Source: Verrucomicrobiota bacterium
Lineage (GTDB): Bacteria; Verrucomicrobiota; Verrucomicrobiia; Opitutales; Opitutaceae
Reading direction: 5' to 3'
Assembly: GCA_016235555.1 (NCBI GenBank)
Contig: JACRKC010000056.1
Coordinates: forward strand, 1-64,000
Length of the DNA stretch: 64,000 bases
The translations under genes and the position numbers were made by a program. The notes beneath the pieces are model-generated. The model was given only the letters and a program-made list of their open reading frames with translations. It was not told the origin of the DNA and made no database searches. The first letter of the stretch is position 1. The number at the start of each line of letters is the position of its first letter. Shown here piece by piece: positions 49,908 through 58,049 of this stretch.

Positions 49908-50924
49908 ATGCCCGCCATCCTCCGCCTCCTCTTTCCCTCGGTCCTGCTCGTCGCATTCGTCGCGACCTTGCGCGCCGCGGAGACCACCCTGCCCAATCCC
50001 CTCGTCCTCCAGCGCGCCGATCCGCATGTCACGCTGCACACCGACGGCTGGTATTACTTCACCGCGACGGTCCCGGAATACGACCGGCTCGAACTCCGCC
50101 GCGCGAAAACCATCGCCGCGCTCGCCGGCGCCGAGCCGAAGACGATCTGGCGCAAGCACGCCACCGGTGCGATGGGCTCGCACATCTGGGCGCCCGAGCT
50201 GCACCACATCGCGGGCAAATGGTATGTCTACTTCGCCGCCGGCGGCGCGGAGAAAGTCTGGGACATCCGCATCTACGTCCTCGAAAACTCCGCCGCCAAC
50301 CCGCTCGACGGCGAGTGGATCGAGCGCGGCCAGTTGAAAACCGGCTGGGAGTCGTTTGCCCTCGACGCCACGACGTTCGAGCACCGTGGCACGCGCTACC
50401 TCTGCTGGGCGCAGAAGGATCCGAAGATCAAGGGCAACACCAACCTCTACCTCGCGAAGATGGACACGCCGCTTACGCTCGCCGGCCAGGCCGTGATGCT
50501 CTCGAAACCCGACCTGCCGTGGGAGCAAATCCGCTACTGGGTGAACGAAGGCCCGGCGTTCATCGCGAGAAACGGCCGCGTGTTCATCGCCTATTCCGCC
50601 GCGGGCACCGGCCCCGAATACTGCCTCGGCCTCCTCACCGCGAGCGCCGACGCCGATCTGCTCGATCCCAAATCGTGGACCAAATCGCCCGCGCCGATTT
50701 TCACCACGAATGAAAAGAACGGCATCTTCGGCCCCGGCCACAACAGCTTCACCACCACGCCCGACCGCAAGACCGATTTGCTCGTCTTCCACGCCCGCAA
50801 CTACGCCGAGATCAAAGGCGACCCGCTGCACGATCCCAACCGCCACACGCGCGTGCAGCCGATCGCCTGGCGCGCCGACGGCACGCCCGACCTCGGCATG
50901 CCGCGGCCGGAGACCGCGCGCTGA
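49908..50924 (+). CDS. GH43 exo-arabinosidase-type glycoside hydrolase
   Basis: The 338-residue secreted protein has a signal peptide (MPAILRLLFPSVLLVAFVAT) and GH43 landmarks 'RADPHVTLHTDGWYYFTAT' (base Asp), 'ESFALDATTFEHRGTRYLCW' (Asp) and 'WVNEGPAFIARNGRVFIAYS' (acid Glu). It probably removes alpha-L-arabinofuranosyl residues from arabinan or arabinoxylan fragments. The start lies 13 nt after the preceding GH43 stop, indicating co-transcription. The longer open frame upstream overlaps that gene and was not used. Confidence 0.88.
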   Translation: MPAILRLLFPSVLLVAFVATLRAAETTLPNPLVLQRADPHVTLHTDGWYYFTATVPEYDRLELRRAKTIAALAGAEPKTIWRKHATGAMGSHIWAPELHHIAGKWYVYFAAGGAEKVWDIRIYVLENSAANPLDGEWIERGQLKTGWESFALDATTFEHRGTRYLCWAQKDPKIKGNTNLYLAKMDTPLTLAGQAVMLSKPDLPWEQIRYWVNEGPAFIARNGRVFIAYSAAGTGPEYCLGLLTASADADLLDPKSWTKSPAPIFTTNEKNGIFGPGHNSFTTTPDRKTDLLVFHARNYAEIKGDPLHDPNRHTRVQPIAWRADGTPDLGMPRPETAR

Positions 50925-50934
50925 CGCGCGCGGA

Positions 50935-51052
50935 ACGCTCAACTTTTAACGTTTAACGCTGAACGCTCAATGAACCGGCCCAAGCCTGCGGAATCGAGAC
51001 GCCTGAACTTAAACGTTAAACGTTCAGCGTTAAACGTTGAGCGTTCCGCGAG
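50935..51052. repeat. Long inverted repeat of AACGTTTAACGCTGAACG words
   Basis: The left part (50935-50970) and the right part (about 51005-51052) are imperfect complements built from AACGTTTAACGCTGAACGCT-type words. The right part encodes 'NLNVKRSALNVERSAS' at the N-terminus of the PKD protein. It is related to 26681-26723. Confidence 0.75.
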
Positions 51053-52187
51053 TCGTGGCTTTTTCCGCTTCACGGCGCGCCTCGTGTTCGCCGCGCTCGC
51101 GGTTTCGTCGCTCCGCGCCCTCGATCGCCCCGAAGTCACGTTCAAGGTCTTCCAGTTTCCTCACGACAAGATCCCGCGCATCGACGGCGATCCGTCGGAC
51201 TGGGACCTCGTGCCCGCCAGTTACGCCATCGGCCTGGACCAATTCGTCGACGACGGGAAACCGAACCGCGCGCGCGATCCGCAGAACCTCGACGTGAAAC
51301 TCCGCGTCGGCTGGATCAAGAGCCTCAACCGCCTCTACGTCCTCTACGAAGCCTACGACAACTACTGGGACTTCGGCCGGCCCGACCTGCACAACGACAC
51401 CCTCGAAATCATGGTCGACGGCGACGCGTCCGGCGGCGCCTTCGTGCCCGGCTCGCGCGTCTGGACCGAGGAAAAAGTCGGCAAGCCCACCGCCGCGCCC
51501 GACTCGCGGATCAGCGCCGACGCCGCGCGGTGGGCGATCCACGGCGTGCACGCGCAGAACTACCACATCTTCACGCCCGCCGCGTCGAAGGACTGGTGCA
51601 TGGCATGGAACGCCGCCACGTGGACGAAAGAGTTTCCCCACGCCAACGCGAAATGCCGCTACGACTTCAAGCCCGGCCAGCCCGGCAAACTCACGCTCGA
51701 ATTCTGGATCACGCCCTACGACTACGCCGGCCCCGAGGGCCCCGCGCGCGCCGTCGAATCGGTGCTCCGCGAAAACAAAATCATCGGCCTCAGCTTCATC
51801 GTGATCGACTACGACGACGAAAAGAAGAACGCGAACAACGGCTTCTGGACCCTCTCCCGCGTGCGCACGTCGCACAGCCACGCGAGCGAACTCTGCGCCT
51901 TCAAACTCATGCCGCTCGAGCCGGCCCTGCTGCCCGCCCTCGAAGCGCGCTGGAGCTTCTCCGTCGTCGACCACGACCGCCGCGTCGTCGCGTTTACCGA
52001 TGAGACGATCGGAACCGCGAAACCCGCTGCATGGAAATGGGACTTCGGCGACGGCGAAACCTCCACCGAACAGCACCCGATCCACACGTTCAAGAAACCG
52101 GGCAACTACGTGACGATCCTCGACGTCACCGCCGCCGCCGGCACAACCTCCCGTCGCTCAAAAGTGTGGGACGTGCAGTTGCGGTGA
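50970..52187 (+). CDS. Exported CBM9-like and PKD-domain protein
   Basis: The 405-residue protein is predicted to be exported (hydrophobic segment 'FTARLVFAALAVSSLRALDR' at about residues 33-53). It has a CBM9/DOMON-like beta-sandwich ('PRIDGDPSDWDLVPASYAIG', 'YEAYDNYWDFGRPDLHNDT') and a C-terminal PKD domain with 'WKWDFGDGETSTEQHPIHTF'. It probably binds sugars and works with the two GH43 enzymes upstream. The first 30 residues are a translated dispersed repeat. A second copy of the last 25 codons is found at 53239-53317. Confidence 0.8.
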   Translation: MNRPKPAESRRLNLNVKRSALNVERSASRGFFRFTARLVFAALAVSSLRALDRPEVTFKVFQFPHDKIPRIDGDPSDWDLVPASYAIGLDQFVDDGKPNRARDPQNLDVKLRVGWIKSLNRLYVLYEAYDNYWDFGRPDLHNDTLEIMVDGDASGGAFVPGSRVWTEEKVGKPTAAPDSRISADAARWAIHGVHAQNYHIFTPAASKDWCMAWNAATWTKEFPHANAKCRYDFKPGQPGKLTLEFWITPYDYAGPEGPARAVESVLRENKIIGLSFIVIDYDDEKKNANNGFWTLSRVRTSHSHASELCAFKLMPLEPALLPALEARWSFSVVDHDRRVVAFTDETIGTAKPAAWKWDFGDGETSTEQHPIHTFKKPGNYVTILDVTAAAGTTSRRSKVWDVQLR

Positions 52188-52253
52188 ACGGCTCGTTGCG
52201 GTCTGCTCCACGCTTGCCTCGGCGGAGCGCCTGCGGCCTCGTTGGGCAAGCGC

Positions 52254-52811
52254 ATGGAAAAGGAGACGGTCATCAAAGCTCTCACGCTTCTCGGTCAGAA
52301 GGCCGCGGCCGCCGGCCTTGCTCCCGAAATCGCGATCTACGGCGGCACGGTGATGATGCTGGCTTACAACCAGCGTGAGGGCACGAAGGATGTGGATGCC
52401 ACCTTTCAACCGCGGGAAGCGTTGCAACCCCTGATCACCGAGGTCGCGGCAGAGCTGGCGCTCGCACCCGACAGGTTGAACGATCAAGTTGGCAAATTTG
52501 CACCGAATGCCGGTCCCACCGCGAATATGGCTTTCGACGAGCTGGCGGCGGTGCCGGGTATCCGATTCTCACGGCCGACCGCTCGCAAAATGCTCGCGAT
52601 GAAGGCGCGCGCCGCCCGCCTGCCTCGACCGGGGCATGGCGGGGACTTGCATGATCTCGCCTTTCTGATAACGCATACCGGCACAAAGTCCCTCGCGCAG
52701 ATCGACGAGACCTTTGAGCGATTCTACGGTGAACCGCTCGATGACCGACAACGTCTCGTCGCCGAGCGCGCGCTTGAAATCGCCAATGAACGCCGTCATC
52801 CGCCGCCCTGA
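52254..52811 (+). CDS. Nucleotidyltransferase-fold protein (DUF6036/AbiEii-like)
   Basis: The 185-residue protein has the minimal nucleotidyltransferase signature 'IAIYGGTVMMLAYNQREGTK' followed at once by 'DVDATF' (the two catalytic-type Asp residues), then a helical C-terminal part. This pattern occurs in type IV toxin AbiEii and DUF6036 proteins. ATG 52254 is preferred over TTG 52242. It overlaps the next gene by 26 nt and lies directly after the PKD gene in a patch of accessory genes. A toxin or defence role is inference. Confidence 0.75.
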   Translation: MEKETVIKALTLLGQKAAAAGLAPEIAIYGGTVMMLAYNQREGTKDVDATFQPREALQPLITEVAAELALAPDRLNDQVGKFAPNAGPTANMAFDELAAVPGIRFSRPTARKMLAMKARAARLPRPGHGGDLHDLAFLITHTGTKSLAQIDETFERFYGEPLDDRQRLVAERALEIANERRHPPP

Positions 52812-53196
52812 AAGCCTGCGCGAGGTCGCCGAGCGCGCGGATTCCATCGAAGCGTGGGGCTTGGCGCTGGGCGATTTCCTCGACGAGATTCGCTACCGCC
52901 GCCAGCACGACCTGCCGATCGCCGACTGCTGGCGGATCGCGCCGTCCCTGCTCCGCGAGAAGTTTCCGCAGGGAGACGTGGCCGACGCGTTTGCCGCGGC
53001 ACTGGCCGAGCGGCTCGCCGTGGAAAATTCGAATGATGCCCCTCCCGCTTGGACGCAGGCGCAGGACCGCTTCCTGACGACTCCGTGGTTTGCCGACGAC
53101 TCGCCCAAGGTGCGCGAGTATCTGCACAGCGCCACGCCGGGCGAATTTCGGAAGCACGGGGTCTTCATCGACACGATTTCGTTGAGTCGCGCCTGA
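52786..53196 (+). CDS. Hypothetical partner of the nucleotidyltransferase-like protein
   Basis: The 136-residue protein is mostly helical and charged ('RRPESLREVAERADSIEAWG', 'LGDFLDEIRYRRQHDLPIAD'). It has no recognisable domain. The start (ATG 52786, MNAVIRRPE) lies within the 3' end of the preceding gene, which suggests translational coupling and a shared function, perhaps as an antitoxin or regulatory partner. No membrane helix or signal peptide is seen. Confidence 0.65.
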   Translation: MNAVIRRPESLREVAERADSIEAWGLALGDFLDEIRYRRQHDLPIADCWRIAPSLLREKFPQGDVADAFAAALAERLAVENSNDAPPAWTQAQDRFLTTPWFADDSPKVREYLHSATPGEFRKHGVFIDTISLSRA

Positions 53197-53238
53197 AGAT
53201 TCCACGCTGCTGCACCCCTTCACGAATTCTGGCCTGGA

Positions 53239-53317
53239 CGTGACGATCCTCGACGTGACCGCCGTCGTCGGCGCGACCTCGGGCCGCTCGAAGGTGTGGG
53301 ACGTGCAGTTGCGGTGA
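53239..53317 (+). pseudogene. Fragment duplicating the 3' end of the PKD gene
   Basis: About 88 nt (53239-53326) align without gaps to 52109-52196, the last codons of the PKD gene and the nucleotides beyond its stop, with roughly a dozen differences. Both encode 'VWDVQLR' followed by TGA. The copy has no upstream coding sequence. The nucleotidyltransferase pair lies exactly between the two copies, so this is a remnant of a duplication or of the insertion that brought the pair in. Confidence 0.8.
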
Positions 53318-53401
53318 ACGGCTTGAATCTGCGCCGTTGGAAGAACTACGAAACCCCCAGCGCGGCATCGCCGCAAGCAATGCGCGGACCAAGGCATTTT
53401 T

Positions 53402-53624
53402 GACCACGGATGACGCAGATTTCGCAGATAAAGGCAGGAAGGCCCCGGACCATCCGCGCGATCTGCGTGATCCGCGGTGAGTTGATTGGAAAAGATCGTC
53501 GCGGGAGGCGTGCAAGTTGAGGGATAGTGAACGAAGGACACGAAACCGAACCCAGCTTTAACCGCTGATCTTCGCTTATCGTCGCTGATTTCGGATTAGC
53601 GAAAATCAGCGTGGATCAGCGGTT
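53402..53624. repeat. Two long hairpins: ACCACGGATGACGCAGAT and AACCGCTGATC families
   Basis: At 53402-53479 arms ACCACGGATGACGCAGATTT and ATCTGCGTGATCCGCGGT are complementary. At 53561-53624 arms AACCGCTGATCTTCGCT and a complementary TCAGCGTGGATCAGCGGTT form another. Similar natural hairpins are common in environmental bacterial genomes. The second one overlaps the stop of the DUF2779 gene. No gene lies in 53318-53615. Confidence 0.8.
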
Positions 53625-55157
53625 CCTCGGTGTTGCGTTCCTTGCCCGCTCACCTTCCGGGGCCGGTTCGTGCCGCCTATTGAAAAACTGCCAGAGCCGG
53701 ACGAGGGCAAACGTATCAAGCCGGCAATAGGCAAGGAGCTGGCGCTCGATCTCGCTTTTGCGCTCTTCGGCGGTGCCTGGTTGAATCGCTTCACAAAAGG
53801 CGGCCATGGCTGCTTCCCCGTCCTTCACGCCGGCGAGCACGTCATAGGTCAATTCCGGGACTGCCGCGGGCAGCACGGCCTTGATGCTCCAGCTTCCCCT
53901 TTGGATCGGGTGATAGTAGCGGCGGCGGACGATGGGAAGGAGATCGACCACCCTCGCATTGAGGGCCAACAGCGGCCGGGCCAAATCGGGGTAGCGGTTG
54001 GCCAGCTCGTCAATCCGGGCGGTCTCAAACCCCGCATTGTAGACGAAGATCGGCCCGCTCACACCGCAGGCAGCGATCAATGTCCTGGCAAGAGATTCGG
54101 ACGGGTCATGGCCCGAGAGATCGAGGAAGGCGCTTTCCGACAGTTGGCCGGACTTCGAGAGTGCATGCAGGCTGAACTGGAAAGGAATCTGCTGGTAAGG
54201 GCGCGTTCCTTTCCAGATGGGCACGGCAAACTGGATCGTCTCGAAGTCGAGGAAATAGGCCGGGAAATCATGCACCACGAGATCGGCGGCTGCGCCGGCA
54301 GCGTCAAAAAACACGGTTTTGTTGAGTGTGTGTTTTTTGACCAGGCGTTGCTTGCCGTTGAGCAGCTCATCCGGCACCGCGCGCAGGTCATTGACGCCCA
54401 ATTCGGCCAGCCGCCGGCGTTGCGTAGTAGACAAGTGCGGCAGCCAGTCGATCGGGTGCTCCGTCGGTGGCGTGGCCCGGTTGCAGTGAACGCAGAACCC
54501 ACAATCAAACGGGATGTGGCAGTGAGGACCGACGCCGATTGCGGGCTCGGTGGGCTGGCTCACGACATTCTGCGCCCCGGCCATCCAGTCTTTGACTTCA
54601 TCGTTTCGAGCGAAGGTCTCCTCCGAGAGTTCGGTTTCCTTCAGCAGGCCCCGGTAGTCTTCTCCTCCCGGATAAACCCAGGAACTGTCGATGCACGCCA
54701 CAGCCACGGATTTCAATTTGACTCCCGCCGCCCGGGCGATGAACGCCTGCACCGCCACGTCATCTCGATGATAGTCCTTCACGCTGGTCGACGACTTCAC
54801 CTCCACCATCCGCCACGCCCGCCCGCCAGCATCGTCCTCGGGCAGCATCACATCGGCAAAGGCCAGTCCGCCCGCGGCCCGGAATCCGGCCTCAAAAATC
54901 GGCTGCCGCGAATGGGCCAGCAACTTCTCGGTGCGGGCGATGGCTCCGTCATAGCCTTCCGCCTTCACATCGATGACGGTTCCCTTTCCCTTCGGATCGT
55001 AGATGCGCCGGGCGATGTCGCCGACTTGGTGGCCGACGTGGAAGCTGGCCAGCGTGGCGATCGAGTCTTCGCGCAAATCGGGACGATGGACCTCCAGCCA
55101 CAGGCGCTTCGGACACTGGCGAAAGGCAATGAGTCTCGATTTGGAAAGGAGGCGCAT
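53616..55157 (-). CDS. DUF2779 protein: PD-(D/E)XK nuclease plus exonuclease-like domain
   Basis: The 513-residue protein has an N-terminal Cas4/RecB-like part with 'FRQCPKRLWLEVHRPDL', a PD-(D/E)XK-type 'WRMVEVKSSTSVKDYHRDD' and a Cys cluster 'CHIPFDCGFCVHC' that could hold a 4Fe-4S centre. A C-terminal DnaQ-like part follows with 'AYFLDFETIQFAVP' (exonuclease I motif), 'FVYNAGFETARIDELA' and 'LLAYCRLDTFALVRLW'. DUF2779 proteins are of unknown function but look like dual nucleases. ATG 55157 was chosen (MRLLSKSRLIAFRQCP). It follows another nuclease-fold gene by 63 nt on the same strand. Confidence 0.85.
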   Translation of the reverse strand: MRLLSKSRLIAFRQCPKRLWLEVHRPDLREDSIATLASFHVGHQVGDIARRIYDPKGKGTVIDVKAEGYDGAIARTEKLLAHSRQPIFEAGFRAAGGLAFADVMLPEDDAGGRAWRMVEVKSSTSVKDYHRDDVAVQAFIARAAGVKLKSVAVACIDSSWVYPGGEDYRGLLKETELSEETFARNDEVKDWMAGAQNVVSQPTEPAIGVGPHCHIPFDCGFCVHCNRATPPTEHPIDWLPHLSTTQRRRLAELGVNDLRAVPDELLNGKQRLVKKHTLNKTVFFDAAGAAADLVVHDFPAYFLDFETIQFAVPIWKGTRPYQQIPFQFSLHALSKSGQLSESAFLDLSGHDPSESLARTLIAACGVSGPIFVYNAGFETARIDELANRYPDLARPLLALNARVVDLLPIVRRRYYHPIQRGSWSIKAVLPAAVPELTYDVLAGVKDGEAAMAAFCEAIQPGTAEERKSEIERQLLAYCRLDTFALVRLWQFFNRRHEPAPEGERARNATPRNR

Positions 55158-55220
55158 GGAGATGGACGGGTATTCGGTGAGAAAACTCTGCCTCAACCTC
55201 GAGTCCCAGTATCGGACGAC

Positions 55221-56312
55221 TCACGGGCCATCCGAAGGCGCGGTGGGTTCGGGACGCGGTCTTAACAAAGCGGCAACGCTCGCCAGTTGTTTTAGGCGCT
55301 CAATAATTCCTCTCACGACCGCGTCTTTCTCCTCGCCGACTTTGAGGTCCAGCGCCACGGCGATGTCGGCGCCTTTGTCCATCGCGATGGCAACGCGAGT
55401 CTTGGCTGCCCAAGGTTCGAGTAGCGGACGCATCTCACTCGACCGCCCAAATTCGGACGGAAATACCACCCAGAGCGGGGTGCCGCCGTGGCTTTTCCAC
55501 AATGCAAAGTGAATCCCGACCCACACACCTACTTGTCGCTCCTGTCCAAAGTAAGCGTAGCGGCCCATCCGGCTGAAGTCCGCTTGTGGATTCAGCCGCT
55601 TGATATCGAGGATCCCACCTTTGACTGCCAACGCCACGACCTCTTGCACCAGTGAAGTGAGCTGGAGAACAAACGCCGGACTGCGCTGGTCGGAAACCTG
55701 TTCTGCGGAGAACGGTGCGAACGCCTCGTCGTCGACGGCGTCACAGAGCGCGCGCAACTGTTGCAGGTCGTTTCTCGCCGTCGGGTCGTCAGCCAGTTCC
55801 AGTTCAAGGAACGAGAACAGTTTCTCCCACGAGGTTAATGCCAGACTCGGTCGAATGCTCGTAGTGAACGAGCAAACCAGCCCCGCCGGCGCCGCCTGCT
55901 CGGTCGCAACAATCCCGGCTTCGCCCAGTTTTCGTTCGAGCTCCCGCGCCAGAGTTTGCATCCGAGCTTTGGGTGCGATCACCAAGAGGATGGTGGGGTG
56001 GTCCTGTTTCTCGAGAATTCGGAGATAGGAGGCCGGCTGATTTTCCGTGAGGCCCGCCCAAAATTTGTTTTCGACGAAGACGTGAGGCCGGCTCGCTTCA
56101 TCGCGATCCCACATGTCGGGACGGTTATTATCTTCGCTGTCTTGGGTGCTGAACCACAGATTGGGCAATTGCGGGACGATACCGCGGAGCAATTTCATCA
56201 TGCCTTTCCGGGTGGCCTCGCGAGAAAGCAGGAATGCGAGTGCCTCGGTTGCGACGTTTTCGCCTTCGTGGGAAAGCCGCTTTTGCACGATGTGGCTGAA
56301 GACGGTTTGCAT
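55221..56312 (-). CDS. PD-(D/E)XK nuclease-fold protein
   Basis: The 363-residue protein starts with a helical segment (FSHIVQKRLSHEGENVATEA) and contains the PD-(D/E)XK pattern: Asp in 'NRPDMWDRDE', Glu and Lys in 'VFVENKFWAGLTENQPASYL', with the downstream Gln-x2-Ser-Tyr helix seen in restriction-type nucleases. The C-terminal half (about 200-340) holds 'RYAYFGQERQVGVWVGIHFA', a separate beta-rich domain of unknown role. The gene is the first of a two-gene minus-strand unit with the DUF2779 gene. DNA defence or repair is a reasonable guess. Confidence 0.75.
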   Translation of the reverse strand: MQTVFSHIVQKRLSHEGENVATEALAFLLSREATRKGMMKLLRGIVPQLPNLWFSTQDSEDNNRPDMWDRDEASRPHVFVENKFWAGLTENQPASYLRILEKQDHPTILLVIAPKARMQTLARELERKLGEAGIVATEQAAPAGLVCSFTTSIRPSLALTSWEKLFSFLELELADDPTARNDLQQLRALCDAVDDEAFAPFSAEQVSDQRSPAFVLQLTSLVQEVVALAVKGGILDIKRLNPQADFSRMGRYAYFGQERQVGVWVGIHFALWKSHGGTPLWVVFPSEFGRSSEMRPLLEPWAAKTRVAIAMDKGADIAVALDLKVGEEKDAVVRGIIERLKQLASVAALLRPRPEPTAPSDGP

Positions 56313-56432
56313 GCCTCATCCTGTTCGAAGTGCCACAGCGTGAACAAGCCTTTGCGATGGCGGCTGAGTCAGTTCGCTCGCGAAGCCGGAAGGTTACGTG
56401 CCCCGCCGTTGCTCATACTTCGCAAGTCACCC

Positions 56433-56488
56433 GTAGCCGCGAGCGTAAGCGAGTGGACGAGCCACCACTCGCTTACGCTCGCGGCTAC
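56433..56488. repeat. Palindrome GTAGCCGCGAGCGTAAGCGA family
   Basis: A nearly perfect inverted repeat of about 25-bp arms (GTAGCCGCGAGCGTAAGCGA... and ...TCGCTTACGCTCGCGGCTAC) lies downstream of the uvrC stop, in the 56313-56534 gap between the divergent nuclease gene and convergent uvrC. Related arms occur at 27627-27683. Confidence 0.8.
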
Positions 56489-56534
56489 CGCAAACCAGCC
56501 GAAGCAAGCTTCGGAGTATCGGACCTAACCCGAA

Positions 56535-58013
56535 TCAAGCCGGCGGGTTCAGAAACGCGTGCAACTCCGCCGCCATTTTGCCGCCGAAGCCTGCGACGGC
56601 GCTGATCTCGGTGGCGCTCGCCGCGCGGAGTTTTTCGATGCTGCCGAAATGCTCGAGCAGAGCGGCGCGGCGCACCGGGCCGAGGCCGGGGAAATCGTCG
56701 AGCACGCTCTCGCGGATTTTTTTCGAGCGCAGGTCGGCGTTGTAGGTGTTGGCGAAGCGATGGGCCTCGTCGCGCAGGCGCTGGAGCAGTTGCAGGCCGG
56801 GGTGGGTGAGCGGAAGTTTCAGCGGCGCGCGCTCGTCGGGGAAGATGATCGTCTCGTGCTCCTTCGCGAGTCCGATCATCGCGGGCGGCATGGCGTCGAG
56901 GCCGACGAAGGCCTTCAGCGCCGCGCCGATCTGGCCGCGGCCGCCGTCGATCACGACGAGGTCGGGAAACGGTTTCTGCTCTTCGGTGAGCCGGCGGTAG
57001 CGGCGGCCGACAACTTCCTCCATCGCACGGAAATCGTCGTTGCCGATGAAGCTTTTGATCTGGAAGCGGCGGTAATTGTCCTTGTCGGGCCGGCCGTCGG
57101 CGAAGCGCACCATCGAGGCGACGACGAACGTCCCTGAGATGTGCGAGATGTCGAAGCACTCCATCGTGCGCGGCGGGTGGGCGAGGTGCAGCGCTTCCTG
57201 GAGCTGGCGCAACGCCTCCTCGTCGCCGGCGGGACGCGTGGGGTCGAGTCGCTCGAAGCGGCGCGTCTTGCGTAGCGTCTCCTCCAGCGCGAAGACCACG
57301 TCGCGCAGTTCGGCGGCCTTCTCGAATTCCTGCTTCTGTGCGGCGGCGAGCATCTCGGCGCGGAGGGTTTCGAGCCACTCGCGCGATTTGCCCTCGAGGA
57401 ATTCGCACGCGGCGTCGACGCGCGCGCGGTAGGCTTCGGCGGTGACGATGTTCTCCTGCGCGTAGAGTTCCTCGCGCACGTCGTCATAGAGCTGCCAGCG
57501 GCCGTCGGGGAGTTGTTTCGGCAGCGTGTCGCCGAGCAGAATGCCGAATTGCCGGCGCATCTGCGCGAGCGTGCGGCGGAGCAGCCCGCTGTGCGCGAAC
57601 GGCCCGAAGTAGCGCGAGCGGTCGTCCTTCTTGAGGCGCGTGAGGCGGAAGCGTGGCATCGCTTCGCCGTGATCAAGGCGCACGAGCAGGAAGCGTTTGT
57701 CGTCGGTGAAGTCGGTGTTGTAGCGCGGGCGCCACTGCTTGATGAGTTTGCCTTCGAGCAGCAGCGCCTCGGGCTCGGACTTGACCTCGATCGTATCGAA
57801 GTCGGCGATCATTTCGATAAGCGCGCGGATCTTCGGCTGCGAGATGGTGCGGGCGCGGCCGCGTTGGAAATACGACGAGACGCGTTTCTTCAAGCTCTTG
57901 GCTTTACCGACGTAAATGATGCGCCCGAGCCGGTCTTTCATGAGGTAAACCCCCGGCCGGTCGGGCAGGTGCCGCACCTTCTCCTTGAGATTAACCGGTT
58001 CCGTCGCTGGCAT
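56535..58013 (-). CDS. uvrC: Excinuclease subunit UvrC lacking the cysteine cluster
   Basis: The 492-residue protein has the GIY-YIG nuclease domain ('PGVYLMKDRLGRIIYVGKAK'), a UVR motif ('FEKAAELRDVVFALEETL'), the RNase H-like 5' incision domain ('MECFDISHISGTFVVASMV', 'LVVIDGGRGQIGAA') and C-terminal helix-hairpin-helix motifs ('FPGLGPVRRAALLEHFGSI'). It makes both incisions in nucleotide excision repair. It is about 100 residues shorter than typical UvrC. The segment after 'YFGPFAHSGLLRRTLAQM', which normally carries conserved cysteines (CxxY...RCxxPC type), has none. Confidence 0.93.
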   Translation of the reverse strand: MPATEPVNLKEKVRHLPDRPGVYLMKDRLGRIIYVGKAKSLKKRVSSYFQRGRARTISQPKIRALIEMIADFDTIEVKSEPEALLLEGKLIKQWRPRYNTDFTDDKRFLLVRLDHGEAMPRFRLTRLKKDDRSRYFGPFAHSGLLRRTLAQMRRQFGILLGDTLPKQLPDGRWQLYDDVREELYAQENIVTAEAYRARVDAACEFLEGKSREWLETLRAEMLAAAQKQEFEKAAELRDVVFALEETLRKTRRFERLDPTRPAGDEEALRQLQEALHLAHPPRTMECFDISHISGTFVVASMVRFADGRPDKDNYRRFQIKSFIGNDDFRAMEEVVGRRYRRLTEEQKPFPDLVVIDGGRGQIGAALKAFVGLDAMPPAMIGLAKEHETIIFPDERAPLKLPLTHPGLQLLQRLRDEAHRFANTYNADLRSKKIRESVLDDFPGLGPVRRAALLEHFGSIEKLRAASATEISAVAGFGGKMAAELHAFLNPPA

Positions 58014-58049
58014 TCCGGCAGAATCCGTCTAATCTCCCGTCCCGCAAGA

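Noticed and set aside
53328-53400. Continuation of the duplicated PKD gene downstream of 53317
   Set aside because: Similarity to the first copy ends a few bases after the stop codon; the following sequence is unrelated and leads into hairpin repeats.
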